Shown: positions 50,396 through 58,485, numbered from the stretch's first letter. The stretch is DNA of 64,000 nt from Calditrichia bacterium (GCA_028284905.1 JANQQU010000084.1:124001-188000), one strand, 5' to 3'. Numbers and translations are program-made. The notes: generated from the sequence alone by a model not told the origin.

Positions 50396-50428
50396 ACAAT
50401 AGTATCCCTTCCCAGAAAAATACCCTGA
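50396..50428 (-). promoter_or_regulatory. Candidate ECF sigma promoter of the DUF4249 operon
   Basis: On the minus strand: TCAGGGT, 13 bases, then GGGATACTATTGT. It matches the site upstream of fecR in both blocks (one substitution in the second) and in spacing. It is 66 bases ahead of the DUF4249 start at 50330. Confidence 0.6.
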
Positions 50429-50476
50429 TGGATTTTTTTGATTTTTTTTAATATGGATGAAAGATATGATATTGGA

Positions 50477-50569
50477 CTGTTATTGCGATCCCGGATTGCC
50501 GGGAGAAGCAATCTCAATAGTGCATGCAACAAAGAGATCGCGTCGGCATAAAGCGCCTCGCGATGACAG
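50477..50569. repeat. Intergenic repeat, copy B (93 bp)
   Basis: Second copy of the element at 45911-46002, in the same orientation: CTGTTATTGCGATC at the start, AGAAGCAATCTC and AAAGAGATCGCGTCG inside, and CTCGCGATGACAG at the end. It lies in the gap between the sigma gene and the first DUF4249 gene. Confidence 0.75.
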
Positions 50570-50623
50570 CCAAGACACTTTATGTATTTACTTGGCTAAC
50601 ATTGTTTTTTTGTTGATGGTAAT

Positions 50624-51217
50624 TTACCCGGAAGCGAGCAGGCGGCGCAGGGTTTTCAGTGAATTGCCGATATGCGATTCCACTGTCTTTATGCTAATGT
50701 CCAGACGTTCAGCGATTTCCTTGTAGGAAAGATTTTCTACCCGGCTCATCAAGTAGACTGTGCGCGGCTTCTCCGGTAATTGGCGGATGGCAGACTGCAG
50801 CCGTTCGGAAAGCTCTTTTTTCTCCAGTTGGGTATGCGGCGATTCGACTTCGTGAGAACGCGTCTGTTCTTCCTGCTCATGCTTGCGCACCACTTTTTCA
50901 TGGCGAAAGTGTTTCAACGCCTGATTGCCGGCGACTTTATAGAGATAAGATTTGAAAGAGCGATTTTCGTCCAGCTGTTCGCGGTTTTCCCAGATTTTGA
51001 TGAACACATCCTGAATAATATCCCGGGCGACTTCGTCATCATTCAGCTTGAATTGAAGAAAGCGGTAAATGGCCGGATAAAACAGATCGTAGATAGATTT
51101 AAACGCCGCACTGTCAGACTCACGTAGGCGGCGAACCAACTGCTTAAGTTCATCAATATGGATAGCTGCGGCAGCGAGAAATGTTAGGAAAAGCAATATA
51201 TAAAAGAAGACAACCAT
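50624..51217 (-). CDS. ECF-type RNA polymerase sigma factor
   Basis: The 197-residue protein (from ATG 51217) has sigma region 2 (SDSAAFKSIYDLFYPAIYRFLQFKLN... DIIQDVFIKIWENRE) and region 4 (LPEKPRTVYLMSRVENLSYKEIAERLDISIKTVESH). It lacks region 3, as in ECF sigma factors of the FecI-like group of Bacteroidota. The N-terminus before DELKQLV is hydrophobic (VVFFYILLFLTFLAAAA), which is unusual. The true start could be a non-ATG codon closer to the sigma domain. It probably drives the motif at 50396-50428 and 40237-40269, held in check by FecR. Confidence 0.88.
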   Translation of the reverse strand: MVVFFYILLFLTFLAAAAIHIDELKQLVRRLRESDSAAFKSIYDLFYPAIYRFLQFKLNDDEVARDIIQDVFIKIWENREQLDENRSFKSYLYKVAGNQALKHFRHEKVVRKHEQEEQTRSHEVESPHTQLEKKELSERLQSAIRQLPEKPRTVYLMSRVENLSYKEIAERLDISIKTVESHIGNSLKTLRRLLASG

Positions 51218-51284
51218 ATGATTCCGAGATGCGATATTTATCAATTCATTTGCGAATTAGATTAGAAAAATTGCCACTGCCAAC

Positions 51285-53303
51285 TTAAAGTTTTTCCGCC
51301 AACCCCTCATACGCTTTCTGAAACGGCAACATCGGCGCATTGAGTACGCCGGCGCCAATCTGCCCCACACCGGGATCTTTGTGGGCAACGCCAGTATCAA
51401 TAAAGGGGAGAATGTTTTTCTCTACCACCTGAATCGCATCAATCCCAGTCGGCGTGCCGCGGAAGTTGAGGTAGGGGATTTGAAAGACGTTATTCTCGGC
51501 AGCGGAAATTTCATACATCTTTAAAGAATAGCTGACTGCATCTGCGGCACTACCGCCGACAAACTGCACAATTGCCGGGGAAGCGGCGATTGCGAATCCG
51601 CCCAGTCCACCGGTTTCGGTGATGGCGCTATCCCCGATATCCGGATTTGCATCCTCCTTGCTGTAGCCGGGGAAAAAGAGGGCATCCGGCAAGGCCGCTG
51701 GTCCGGTAAACCATTGATCCCCGGTGCCGGCGAGTTGAATTCCGAAATCGGTGCCATTGCGCGCCATAACCGTTAATACGCTACTATCGGGAATGCCACG
51801 GGCGGCATCGAGCATCGCTTTGCAAGCGGGCATTGAAAGATTGAGGAAGAAATGATCGTTGCCGTTGATGAAACCAAGCACATCGGCGGCTGTTTTTCGA
51901 TCCGTCGCTGTTTCCACGATTGAAGGCGCTATCGTTCGATAAAACAAGGACGTCGCGGCGCGATTGCGATTATGAACCTCATCACCCATGTGCAATGCCT
52001 GCGCGATGAGATTTTTCAGGTCGATGCTGCCGTGCTTTGCGACCGCTTTCTGCAACGCCGGGTAAAGCACTTTTTCCATCCAGCGGAGTTTCTCGATCAC
52101 TGCTTCACTAAACGCGCCATATCTTAACACTTTCCCCAAACCTTCATTCATCGTGCAAAAAGCCTGATTTCCAGAGGCTTGATTTTCGACGATAAATACC
52201 GGCATGGAAGGTGTGATTAGTCCGGCCATCGGTCCAACCGATTGATGCTCGTGGCAGGGGGCAAATTCGATTTCTCCGGAAGCGCCGAGTTTTTCTGCTT
52301 CCGCCGGTGTTTTGGCCAACCCTTCGTAAATCAGGCCGCCGATTACCGCACCGCGCATTGGGCCGCACATGCGTTCCCAGCTTACCGGCGGACCGGCATG
52401 GAGAAACAGTTTCTTGTGCATACCGGGAATCACAGCCAGTGCCGTTGAAAGCCCAGTTAAATGGGGCATACCGTTAAGAATTTTTTCCATCGCCTGTTTA
52501 TTTGCTTTGGCAATCCTCTCACGATTTTCGTCGATCTGTTTTCGAGCGTTGTCATTCATTTCTGCGGGAGGTTGCCAATCGAGCTGCACTGCTGGTGTGG
52601 CGGTTTCGTCCAGACCCTTTTTGAGCGCTGGCAGGCCGATGTTGATAACTTGTAATTGCTGCTGAAAAAGTTTTTCGATGGACATTTTAGTGCTCCGCTC
52701 TTCCGGGAAATGTTTTGAAGCAGATTCCGGAGATTTAAATTTTTTGTATACTTCAGCAAATGATTCGATCGGGTGCAATTTGTCAATCCGGATGTGATGA
52801 CAGTGATAGCCGCCATCGCCGCCAAACTTGGAGCCGAAATCCCGCTTCGGCGCAGCGTCGACTTCGGCGGCTGTCGCATATCCACAAACATATGCCCGGG
52901 TGCCGGGGGAAATCTCCGCTGCCGTTCGTGTATCGACATCGATGATAATCTGCACGTAAAATGCCGGCTTGCGTTTTTTCGCATAATCTTCCCGAACCAG
53001 CAAATTTAACTTTTCACTAAAAGGGAAAGCCGAGGTCTTGATTTCGATATCTTCAAAATCGGACTCGCCCCGGTTCTGGCCAACGCGATGCTGCTGCCAA
53101 TCCTGATAGAGATATTTGGCAAAAACGAATTCTCCCAGGTGACCGGTCAGCGTATCAATCCGCGAGGCGATGGTGCGACGAACGCGGGTCGCCGGGATGA
53201 GCCGCTGTGCTTCGGCAAGCATTTCTTCTGTGATCAGTGTAAACGGGTAACGGGGCATGGGTTCATTGTTCGTTGTTCGTTTGGCGTTGTTGAGAAAATT
53301 CAT
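51285..53303 (-). CDS. PD-(D/E)XK nuclease-like domain fused to DUF1116 (YahG/YlbE-like) protein
   Basis: One uninterrupted frame of 672 residues. Residues about 40-190 look like a restriction-type nuclease fold: GHLGE58, then ESDFED85-I-E87-I-K89-TS, the core of PD-(D/E)XK. Residues 207-672 are a complete DUF1116 protein (about 466 residues, near the 470 of E. coli YahG) with HEHQSVGPMAGLITPSMPVF and ETGGLGGFAIAASPAIVQFVGG. DUF1116 proteins work with FdrA in ureide/oxamate-type metabolism. An internal ATG at 52685 with its own GGAG could yield DUF1116 alone. The first ATG (53303) lies in a palindrome; ATG 53258 is an alternative. Confidence 0.75.
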   Translation of the reverse strand: MNFLNNAKRTTNNEPMPRYPFTLITEEMLAEAQRLIPATRVRRTIASRIDTLTGHLGEFVFAKYLYQDWQQHRVGQNRGESDFEDIEIKTSAFPFSEKLNLLVREDYAKKRKPAFYVQIIIDVDTRTAAEISPGTRAYVCGYATAAEVDAAPKRDFGSKFGGDGGYHCHHIRIDKLHPIESFAEVYKKFKSPESASKHFPEERSTKMSIEKLFQQQLQVINIGLPALKKGLDETATPAVQLDWQPPAEMNDNARKQIDENRERIAKANKQAMEKILNGMPHLTGLSTALAVIPGMHKKLFLHAGPPVSWERMCGPMRGAVIGGLIYEGLAKTPAEAEKLGASGEIEFAPCHEHQSVGPMAGLITPSMPVFIVENQASGNQAFCTMNEGLGKVLRYGAFSEAVIEKLRWMEKVLYPALQKAVAKHGSIDLKNLIAQALHMGDEVHNRNRAATSLFYRTIAPSIVETATDRKTAADVLGFINGNDHFFLNLSMPACKAMLDAARGIPDSSVLTVMARNGTDFGIQLAGTGDQWFTGPAALPDALFFPGYSKEDANPDIGDSAITETGGLGGFAIAASPAIVQFVGGSAADAVSYSLKMYEISAAENNVFQIPYLNFRGTPTGIDAIQVVEKNILPFIDTGVAHKDPGVGQIGAGVLNAPMLPFQKAYEGLAEKL
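52683..52696 (-). promoter_or_regulatory. Internal ribosome site before the DUF1116 part
   Basis: On the minus strand GGAGCACTAAAATG places a GGAG eight bases before an in-frame ATG (residue 207). This ATG is exactly where DUF1116 homology begins, so a separate DUF1116 product is likely, or this is a remnant of a formerly separate gene start. Confidence 0.55.
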
Positions 53304-53378
53304 GAATTTTCTTTACTTGATTTTTTTGGCTCATGATTTTCTTTACTTGATTTTTTAGCTCGTGAATTTTCTTTACTT
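53300..53378. repeat. Tandem repeat, 2.6 units of about 30 bp
   Basis: Three successive units beginning TCATGAATTTTCTTTACTTG (53300-53330), TCATGATTTTCTTTACTTG (53331-53359) and TCGTGAATTTTCTTTACTT (53360-53378) fill the gap between fdrA and the fusion gene and touch both ends. On the minus strand each unit contains AAAGAAAA(T)TCATGA, so the start region of the fusion gene is itself repeat sequence. Confidence 0.75.
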
Positions 53379-54899
53379 TCGTTGTTGGCGGACCAGGCCG
53401 GCCAGTTGTGCAGCCGCCGCACTGGAAGGGGCGACAATGGCGCCAGCTTTTTCCAGGGTGGCAATGGTGCCGTGATAATTTTGTGGATCCAATTCTGTGC
53501 CGGTCACTGATGCGATTACCAATACATCTCCGGAAACTGCGGAAACTACATCCTTCAATTCCGAGGCGGGATCGGGATTGGCGCCATGCCCGAGGACAAT
53601 ATCGAGCAAAATGATCGCCGTTTCCGGATCGGCGGCTTCCCGTTGTATCCTGGCATTACGCTCACTGAAATCCAGCATGGGATGCGGTTTTCCGACGGTG
53701 AATTCATCTTCACCCATATCCAGTAGCATGTCTCCCTGGCTTTGCTGAATGTTTTCAAGGCGCTGACTGCTGCCAAACGGCACATTTAAATAGATTGGAG
53801 ATAAATTTTCCTGTAAAACAACCTGCGCTTCGCTACAAATCGTGCCACCGCTAAACAGACCGCGAATAAATTTTCTGCCCGGGGCGATGTTGCCAGCGAG
53901 TTTCGGGGCGATATCTCTCAACTGTTTTAATGTTTCCTCCTGGCAAGACTGATATTCCGCCGCTGAATCTCCGCGAGAAAGTGCGACAGCCTGCAACGCT
54001 GCCGCCTCCAGAGTCTTTGGTTGATCTTCCCCGGAGGATGCGCCTAAAAACAGAGTGACAATCGGCTTTGAGATTGAAGGGATTAAATCATTCAATTTTT
54101 CCTGCACGGAAAGATGCGGCGGTTTTGACACCAATAGAATGACTTCTGTTGCCGGATCTGCTGCCAATGCGATCAGTGCAGACTGACACATCAGTCCACC
54201 GATTTCAGCTTTGACATCGCGGCCACCAGTGCCGATTGCCTGGGAGATGCCTGCCCCGGCGTTGGAGATGGTGCAGGTAACCGCCTGTAATCCCGTGCCT
54301 GCTGCAGCAACAACACCGATATTGCCGGGACGAACCGCGTTTGCAAACCCAAGCGGCACTCCGTTTATGATTGCAGTGCCACAATCCGGCCCCATCATTA
54401 ACAACCCTTTTTCACGGGCGGTTTGCTTCAGGGAAAGCTCGTCTGCAATCGAGACATTATCGGAAAACAACATGACATGAAGGCCCTTTTCCAGTGCCTG
54501 CCGCGCTTCCCGGGCAGCATACAGTCCAGGAACGGAAATCAGGACGAGGTTGGCGTCGGGCAGTTGGGAGAGCGCGCCGGAAAGACTGCCAGGTTGGTAG
54601 TCGGCACTAGTGTTGTTTTGTTGACTGGCATTTGTCAGTAAATCGTCTACAGCTGTGAGGGCTTTTGCGGCCTGACCTGCATCATTAGCTTTGACAGCAA
54701 CAAGCAGATCATTGCCGCTACAGTTCTGAAATTCAGGAATCATCATGGCAGCAGCCTGGAGTATCTCCCGATTTTCTTTGGTGCCCATGACGACGGCAGC
54801 ATCTTCGATTTTAGCGGAGGTCCGCAAGGCCTTGGCGATATTCATCAGGGTGACGGAATCGAAATATTTTCCCTGGATGGTTTTTCCATAAATTTTCAT
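53373..54899 (-). CDS. fdrA: FdrA-like acyl-CoA synthetase family protein
   Basis: The 508-residue protein belongs to the FdrA family, built like succinyl-CoA synthetase. It has an N-terminal domain, a nucleotide/CoA-binding domain with KGLLMMGPDCGTAIINGVPLGFANAV (about 165-190) and GNIGVVAAAGTGLQAV, and a C-terminal ligase-like domain (RGLFSGGTICSEAQVVL; LDIVLGHGANPDP). In E. coli fdrA and a DUF1116 gene are neighbours and have been linked to oxamate transcarbamoylation in allantoin breakdown. Here the DUF1116 gene lies directly downstream. The third partner (DUF2877) and a carbamate kinase are not in the window. Confidence 0.87.
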   Translation of the reverse strand: MKIYGKTIQGKYFDSVTLMNIAKALRTSAKIEDAAVVMGTKENREILQAAAMMIPEFQNCSGNDLLVAVKANDAGQAAKALTAVDDLLTNASQQNNTSADYQPGSLSGALSQLPDANLVLISVPGLYAAREARQALEKGLHVMLFSDNVSIADELSLKQTAREKGLLMMGPDCGTAIINGVPLGFANAVRPGNIGVVAAAGTGLQAVTCTISNAGAGISQAIGTGGRDVKAEIGGLMCQSALIALAADPATEVILLVSKPPHLSVQEKLNDLIPSISKPIVTLFLGASSGEDQPKTLEAAALQAVALSRGDSAAEYQSCQEETLKQLRDIAPKLAGNIAPGRKFIRGLFSGGTICSEAQVVLQENLSPIYLNVPFGSSQRLENIQQSQGDMLLDMGEDEFTVGKPHPMLDFSERNARIQREAADPETAIILLDIVLGHGANPDPASELKDVVSAVSGDVLVIASVTGTELDPQNYHGTIATLEKAGAIVAPSSAAAAQLAGLVRQQRK

Positions 54900-54930
54900 A
54901 ACATTCCTGCGATTTTCCTGATGCTGTGTA

Positions 54931-54958
54931 GTAGAGGGAATTCATGAATTCCCTCTAC
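54931..54958. repeat. Perfect 28-bp palindrome upstream of fdrA
   Basis: GTAGAGGGAATTCA (54931-54944) is followed at once by its exact reverse complement (54945-54958). The centre AATTCATGAATT recurs in the palindrome at the start of the fusion gene (53297-53308). It lies 32 bases before the fdrA ATG. It could be an operator, a cruciform site or a dispersed repeat. Confidence 0.7.
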
Positions 54959-54980
54959 GATGACGAACAAATGCAACAAA

Positions 54981-55445
54981 TTATTCCTCAAAAGAAGGTT
55001 TTTCCAAGGATGGCGGCGCCTGCTGCTGCACACCCACACCATGGAAATAAACCATCTCTCCACCCAATAAACCGGTGCGAAAGAGGAAAGTGACTGCGAA
55101 AATTGCCAGTAAATAATAAACCCATTTAACTGGTTTTTGAAATAATGAGAATCGAATAAAGGTAAAGCGAACGATTGCCAAAACGATAAATCCCCACATG
55201 GCTATAGTGCCGGTATCCCGATGAGAATGGACCAAAGCTTCGACATTCTCACTGATTTGCACCTGGTCGTAAGCGAGGTTACCGGTGATGACTGCGAGAA
55301 TGGCAAAAACAGTTCCGGCAATCAACATTTGCCCGGCCAACTGCCAATGATTCTCTTTTTTGCTCAGCAGAAAAAGGAATTCCATAACAACTGCTATCGA
55401 TAATAAAGCAATCGCAAAATGCACAACAATCGGATGAAATAGCAT
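54981..55445 (-). CDS. DUF2231 family membrane protein
   Basis: The 154-residue protein has four hydrophobic helices (about 8-28, 38-58, 80-100, 108-125). It begins LFHPIVVHFAIALL, the H-P-x-x-V-H-F signature of DUF2231, followed by a His in ALVHSHRD. The histidines suggest heme or metal binding in the membrane; the role is unknown. It lies between recG and fdrA on the same strand. Confidence 0.8.
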   Translation of the reverse strand: MLFHPIVVHFAIALLSIAVVMEFLFLLSKKENHWQLAGQMLIAGTVFAILAVITGNLAYDQVQISENVEALVHSHRDTGTIAMWGFIVLAIVRFTFIRFSLFQKPVKWVYYLLAIFAVTFLFRTGLLGGEMVYFHGVGVQQQAPPSLEKPSFEE

Positions 55446-55472
55446 GGGTCTACCCGTTACAATGAAAGGTTA

Positions 55473-57560
55473 TCAGGCAATATTGGTCATTTGAAATTTA
55501 TCTGCAAATTGTTTTTTAAAATGGATGCGCACCGGCGCGTGGAAAGTTTTACGCAAATGGGGGTCCAATTTAACCATGGAAAATGCATCATTGCGAGCGA
55601 CCTGTATTATTTTCTGATCATGAACAAGATCGGCATAACGCAGGTCCGGCATTCCATGTTGGCGGGTGCCGAAAAATTCGCCGCTGCCGCGCAGACGTAA
55701 ATCTTCTTCGGCGATTTCGAAACCGTTATTGGTTTTCACCATTACCTGCATGCGTTGCCGGGCGACATCATTAACCTCAATCGGCGTGGAGAGTACGCAA
55801 TACGATTGCTGGCTGCCACGCCCGACACGTCCCCGCAACTGATGGAGCTGGCTAAGGCCAAAACGCTCGGCATGTTCGATCAGCATAATAGTCGCATTGG
55901 CAACGTCGACGCCCACTTCGATGACAGTTGTGGAAATTAATATGTCGGTCTCGCCGGCTTTGAAGGTTTGCATTACCGCTTCTTTTTCATCCATCTTTAA
56001 ACGACCATGCAGCAATGCCAGGCGAAATTCCGGAAACACTTCTTTTTGTAAATATTGATAAGAATCGGTGGCCGCTTTCAGGTCAAGTTTTTCCGATTCT
56101 TCCACTAGTGGATAAACGACATACACCTGTTGGCCGCTATTAACCTGTTTTCGAATGAAGCTATGCACCTGCGGCAAACTATTGTCAGTTCGCCAGTAAG
56201 TGAGAATGCTTTGCCTTCCGGGGGGAAGTTCATCGATGGTGGAAACATCCAGATCGCCATAAATCGTTAGGGCAAGCGTGCGAGGAATCGGCGTTGCCGT
56301 CATTACCAGCACATGCGGCGTGCGTCCCTTGCTGATCAATTCGCCCCGTTGTAACACCCCAAAACGGTGTTGCTCGTCGATGACGGTAAGCCCGAGGTTG
56401 TGAAAGTTGACGCCTTCCTGAATCAGGGCGTGTGTGCCGATCACCAGATCAACCTCACCATCGGCAATGCGTTGATGCATCTCCCTTTTTTCCTTTGCCT
56501 TCATGCTGCCGGTCAGTAGGGCAACGCGGATATCTTCCTGGCTGAGCAGGCTGGTGATGTTAAAAAAATGCTGTTGAGCGAGAATTTCCGTCGGGGCCAT
56601 TAATGCACTTTGATAGCCGCTGGAGATTGCCATATACATAGCGAGTAACCCAACGATTGTTTTCCCGGAGCCAACATCACCCTGCACCAGGCGATTCATC
56701 GGATAGCCGCTGGCAAGATCCTGACGAATTTCCCCCATAACCCGTTGCTGGGCATTGGTGAGGGTGAAAGGCAAAGAAGCGATCAACTGATCATAGGCTT
56801 CGCTTTCGATGTCAATTTTCAACCCGCTTTTTGGTGCGGCGTAAAAATGCTTTCGCAAAGCCATGAGTAATTGTAGATAGAATAGCTCTTCATATTTGAA
56901 GCGTCGGCCGACCTGGTACAGCGTATCCTTGGAGGCGGGGAAATGCATTTGCCGATAAGCATCCTGCCGGGAATATAAACGATACTGCTTTACAATATGC
57001 ACCGGCAAAGTTTCCGTGATGCTGTTGCCGTATTTCTGCAAGGCGGTATGGATAATCCGACGGAAACTGAAACTGGTTAAGCCCACCTTTTTAAATTCCT
57101 GCCCGGAGGGATAAATCGGAATAATTTGCCCGGTATGAAGTTGCTCCCGGTCATCACTGATGATATCAAAACTGGGGTGGGCGATCTGCCAGGTGCGATA
57201 GCGGGCGACCTTTCCACTAAAGGAAACCAGCTGATCTGCTTTAAAAACTCTCGCAAAACTATCTGCTTGCTGGAACCAAACACCTTCCAGCACGCCGGTG
57301 CCGTCTTCGATACGCACAATCAGCCGTTTTTTTCCACGACGGATGATCTGCGAGGAAATCACCGTGCCAATGACGGTAGCTTCTTCATCAGGAAGGATAT
57401 CTTTGATTTGTTTTAATTCGCTGCGATCGAGATAACGACGGGGGCGGAATTCGAGGAGATCCTGAAGCGTAAAGATGCCGGCATTGTTCAGCACTTCAGC
57501 CCGTTTCGGGCCGACGCCTTTCATGTATTCTACAGCAATGTCCAGCACGTCATTGTTCAT
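55473..57560 (-). CDS. recG: ATP-dependent DNA helicase RecG
   Basis: RecG remodels stalled replication forks and branched DNA. The 695-residue product has an N-terminal wedge/OB region (about 60-150), a helicase core with Walker A LVQGDVGSGKT (about 285-295), the D-E-Q-H box VIDEQHRFGVLQRGEL, VMTATPIPRTLAL, and motifs V-VI STTVIEVGVDVANATIM and QLRGRVGRGSQQS. The length matches RecG (about 690). The N-terminus has the helix-hairpin-helix-like GVGPKRAEVLNNAGI. Likely monocistronic or in a run with DUF2231. Confidence 0.97.
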   Translation of the reverse strand: MNNDVLDIAVEYMKGVGPKRAEVLNNAGIFTLQDLLEFRPRRYLDRSELKQIKDILPDEEATVIGTVISSQIIRRGKKRLIVRIEDGTGVLEGVWFQQADSFARVFKADQLVSFSGKVARYRTWQIAHPSFDIISDDREQLHTGQIIPIYPSGQEFKKVGLTSFSFRRIIHTALQKYGNSITETLPVHIVKQYRLYSRQDAYRQMHFPASKDTLYQVGRRFKYEELFYLQLLMALRKHFYAAPKSGLKIDIESEAYDQLIASLPFTLTNAQQRVMGEIRQDLASGYPMNRLVQGDVGSGKTIVGLLAMYMAISSGYQSALMAPTEILAQQHFFNITSLLSQEDIRVALLTGSMKAKEKREMHQRIADGEVDLVIGTHALIQEGVNFHNLGLTVIDEQHRFGVLQRGELISKGRTPHVLVMTATPIPRTLALTIYGDLDVSTIDELPPGRQSILTYWRTDNSLPQVHSFIRKQVNSGQQVYVVYPLVEESEKLDLKAATDSYQYLQKEVFPEFRLALLHGRLKMDEKEAVMQTFKAGETDILISTTVIEVGVDVANATIMLIEHAERFGLSQLHQLRGRVGRGSQQSYCVLSTPIEVNDVARQRMQVMVKTNNGFEIAEEDLRLRGSGEFFGTRQHGMPDLRYADLVHDQKIIQVARNDAFSMVKLDPHLRKTFHAPVRIHFKKQFADKFQMTNIA

Positions 57561-57651
57561 ATCATTGCAAGCGGCGTTAGGTAATTGTAATGTGTCAGTT
57601 ACTTAATGCTAATTGAAAGATGTACAAAGAAAAAGCGAATGTCCAATGTTG

Positions 57652-57741
57652 AATGTCCAATTTTCAATTTCGAAGTATGCTGCAGTGTTGTCTCGGTCGT
57701 TTCCTTCAAAATTGGAAATTTAGGGTTGGATTTTGGACATT
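57652..57741. repeat. Inverted repeat between recG and lolD
   Basis: AATGTCCAA (57652-57660) and TTGGACATT (57733-57741) enclose a region with a second imperfect pair (TTTTCAATTT near 57661 and AAATTGGAAA near 57709). A direct copy GAATGTCCAA lies just before at 57638-57647. It looks like a dispersed intergenic repeat; no gene is present. Confidence 0.5.
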
Positions 57742-57773
57742 GATAAGCCATTTCTCAATCGGCATTTGCAATT

Positions 57774-58472
57774 TTAATTCTCTCTCAAAGTATCCGTTCC
57801 CACCTGACCATCTTCCAGCTCTATGATACGATGTGCCTGCCGTGCAAGCGTCTCATCGTGAGTGACAATAACAAATGTTTGCTGATATTTTTCGTTTAAT
57901 TCACGAATTAAGTTGAATAGCGACTGGCTGTTCTTTCGATCGAGATCGCCGGTTGGTTCATCCGCGAGGATGAGGCGGGGGCGATTCATTAATGCACGGG
58001 CGATGGCGACGCGTTGCTGCTCGCCGCCGGAAAGTTGGCTGGGGCGATGAGTAAGGCGATGAGAAAGGCCGACATCTACCAGCAACTGACGGGCAAAGTC
58101 TTCGTCGGCTTTCCAATCGCTCCCTTTAATCATGCGCGGAATAAGCACGTTTTCCTGTGCATTGAACTCCGCCAGCAGGTGATGAAATTGGAAGATGAAA
58201 CCAATGTGCTCGTTGCGGAATTTAGAGAGCTGTTTTTCCTTGAACTTAAAAACGTCTTCGCCACCAATAAGCACTTTGCCGTTCGTTGGTTGATCCAGGG
58301 TGCCGATGACATTTAAAAGCGTGCTCTTGCCAACCCCGGAAGTGCCCATGATAACTACGATTTCCCCGGTAAAAATTTTCAGGTTGATGTTTTTAAGCAC
58401 GTCCACAACCACCGGGCCGTTGTGGTAGCTTTTGCTCAGTTCCCGGGTTTCCAGGATTGCTGCTTGACTCAC
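57774..58472 (-). CDS. lolD: Lipoprotein-release ABC transporter ATP-binding protein
   Basis: The 232-residue ATPase (from GTG 58472) powers lipoprotein extraction from the inner membrane with the LolC/E permease encoded directly upstream. Motifs are Walker [11 protein letters not shown], the Q-loop [12 protein letters not shown], signature [15 protein letters not shown], Walker [13 protein letters not shown] and the H-loop VTHD. This is the LolD/MacB family. AAGGAG sits seven bases before the GTG, just after the lolC stop. An ATG at 58493 would overlap lolC but has no such ribosome site. Confidence 0.92.
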   Translation of the reverse strand: MSQAAILETRELSKSYHNGPVVVDVLKNINLKIFTGEIVVIMGTSGVGKSTLLNVIGTLDQPTNGKVLIGGEDVFKFKEKQLSKFRNEHIGFIFQFHHLLAEFNAQENVLIPRMIKGSDWKADEDFARQLLVDVGLSHRLTHRPSQLSGGEQQRVAIARALMNRPRLILADEPTGDLDRKNSQSLFNLIRELNEKYQQTFVIVTHDETLARQAHRIIELEDGQVGTDTLREN

Positions 58473-58485
58473 TGCCGTCTCCTTC

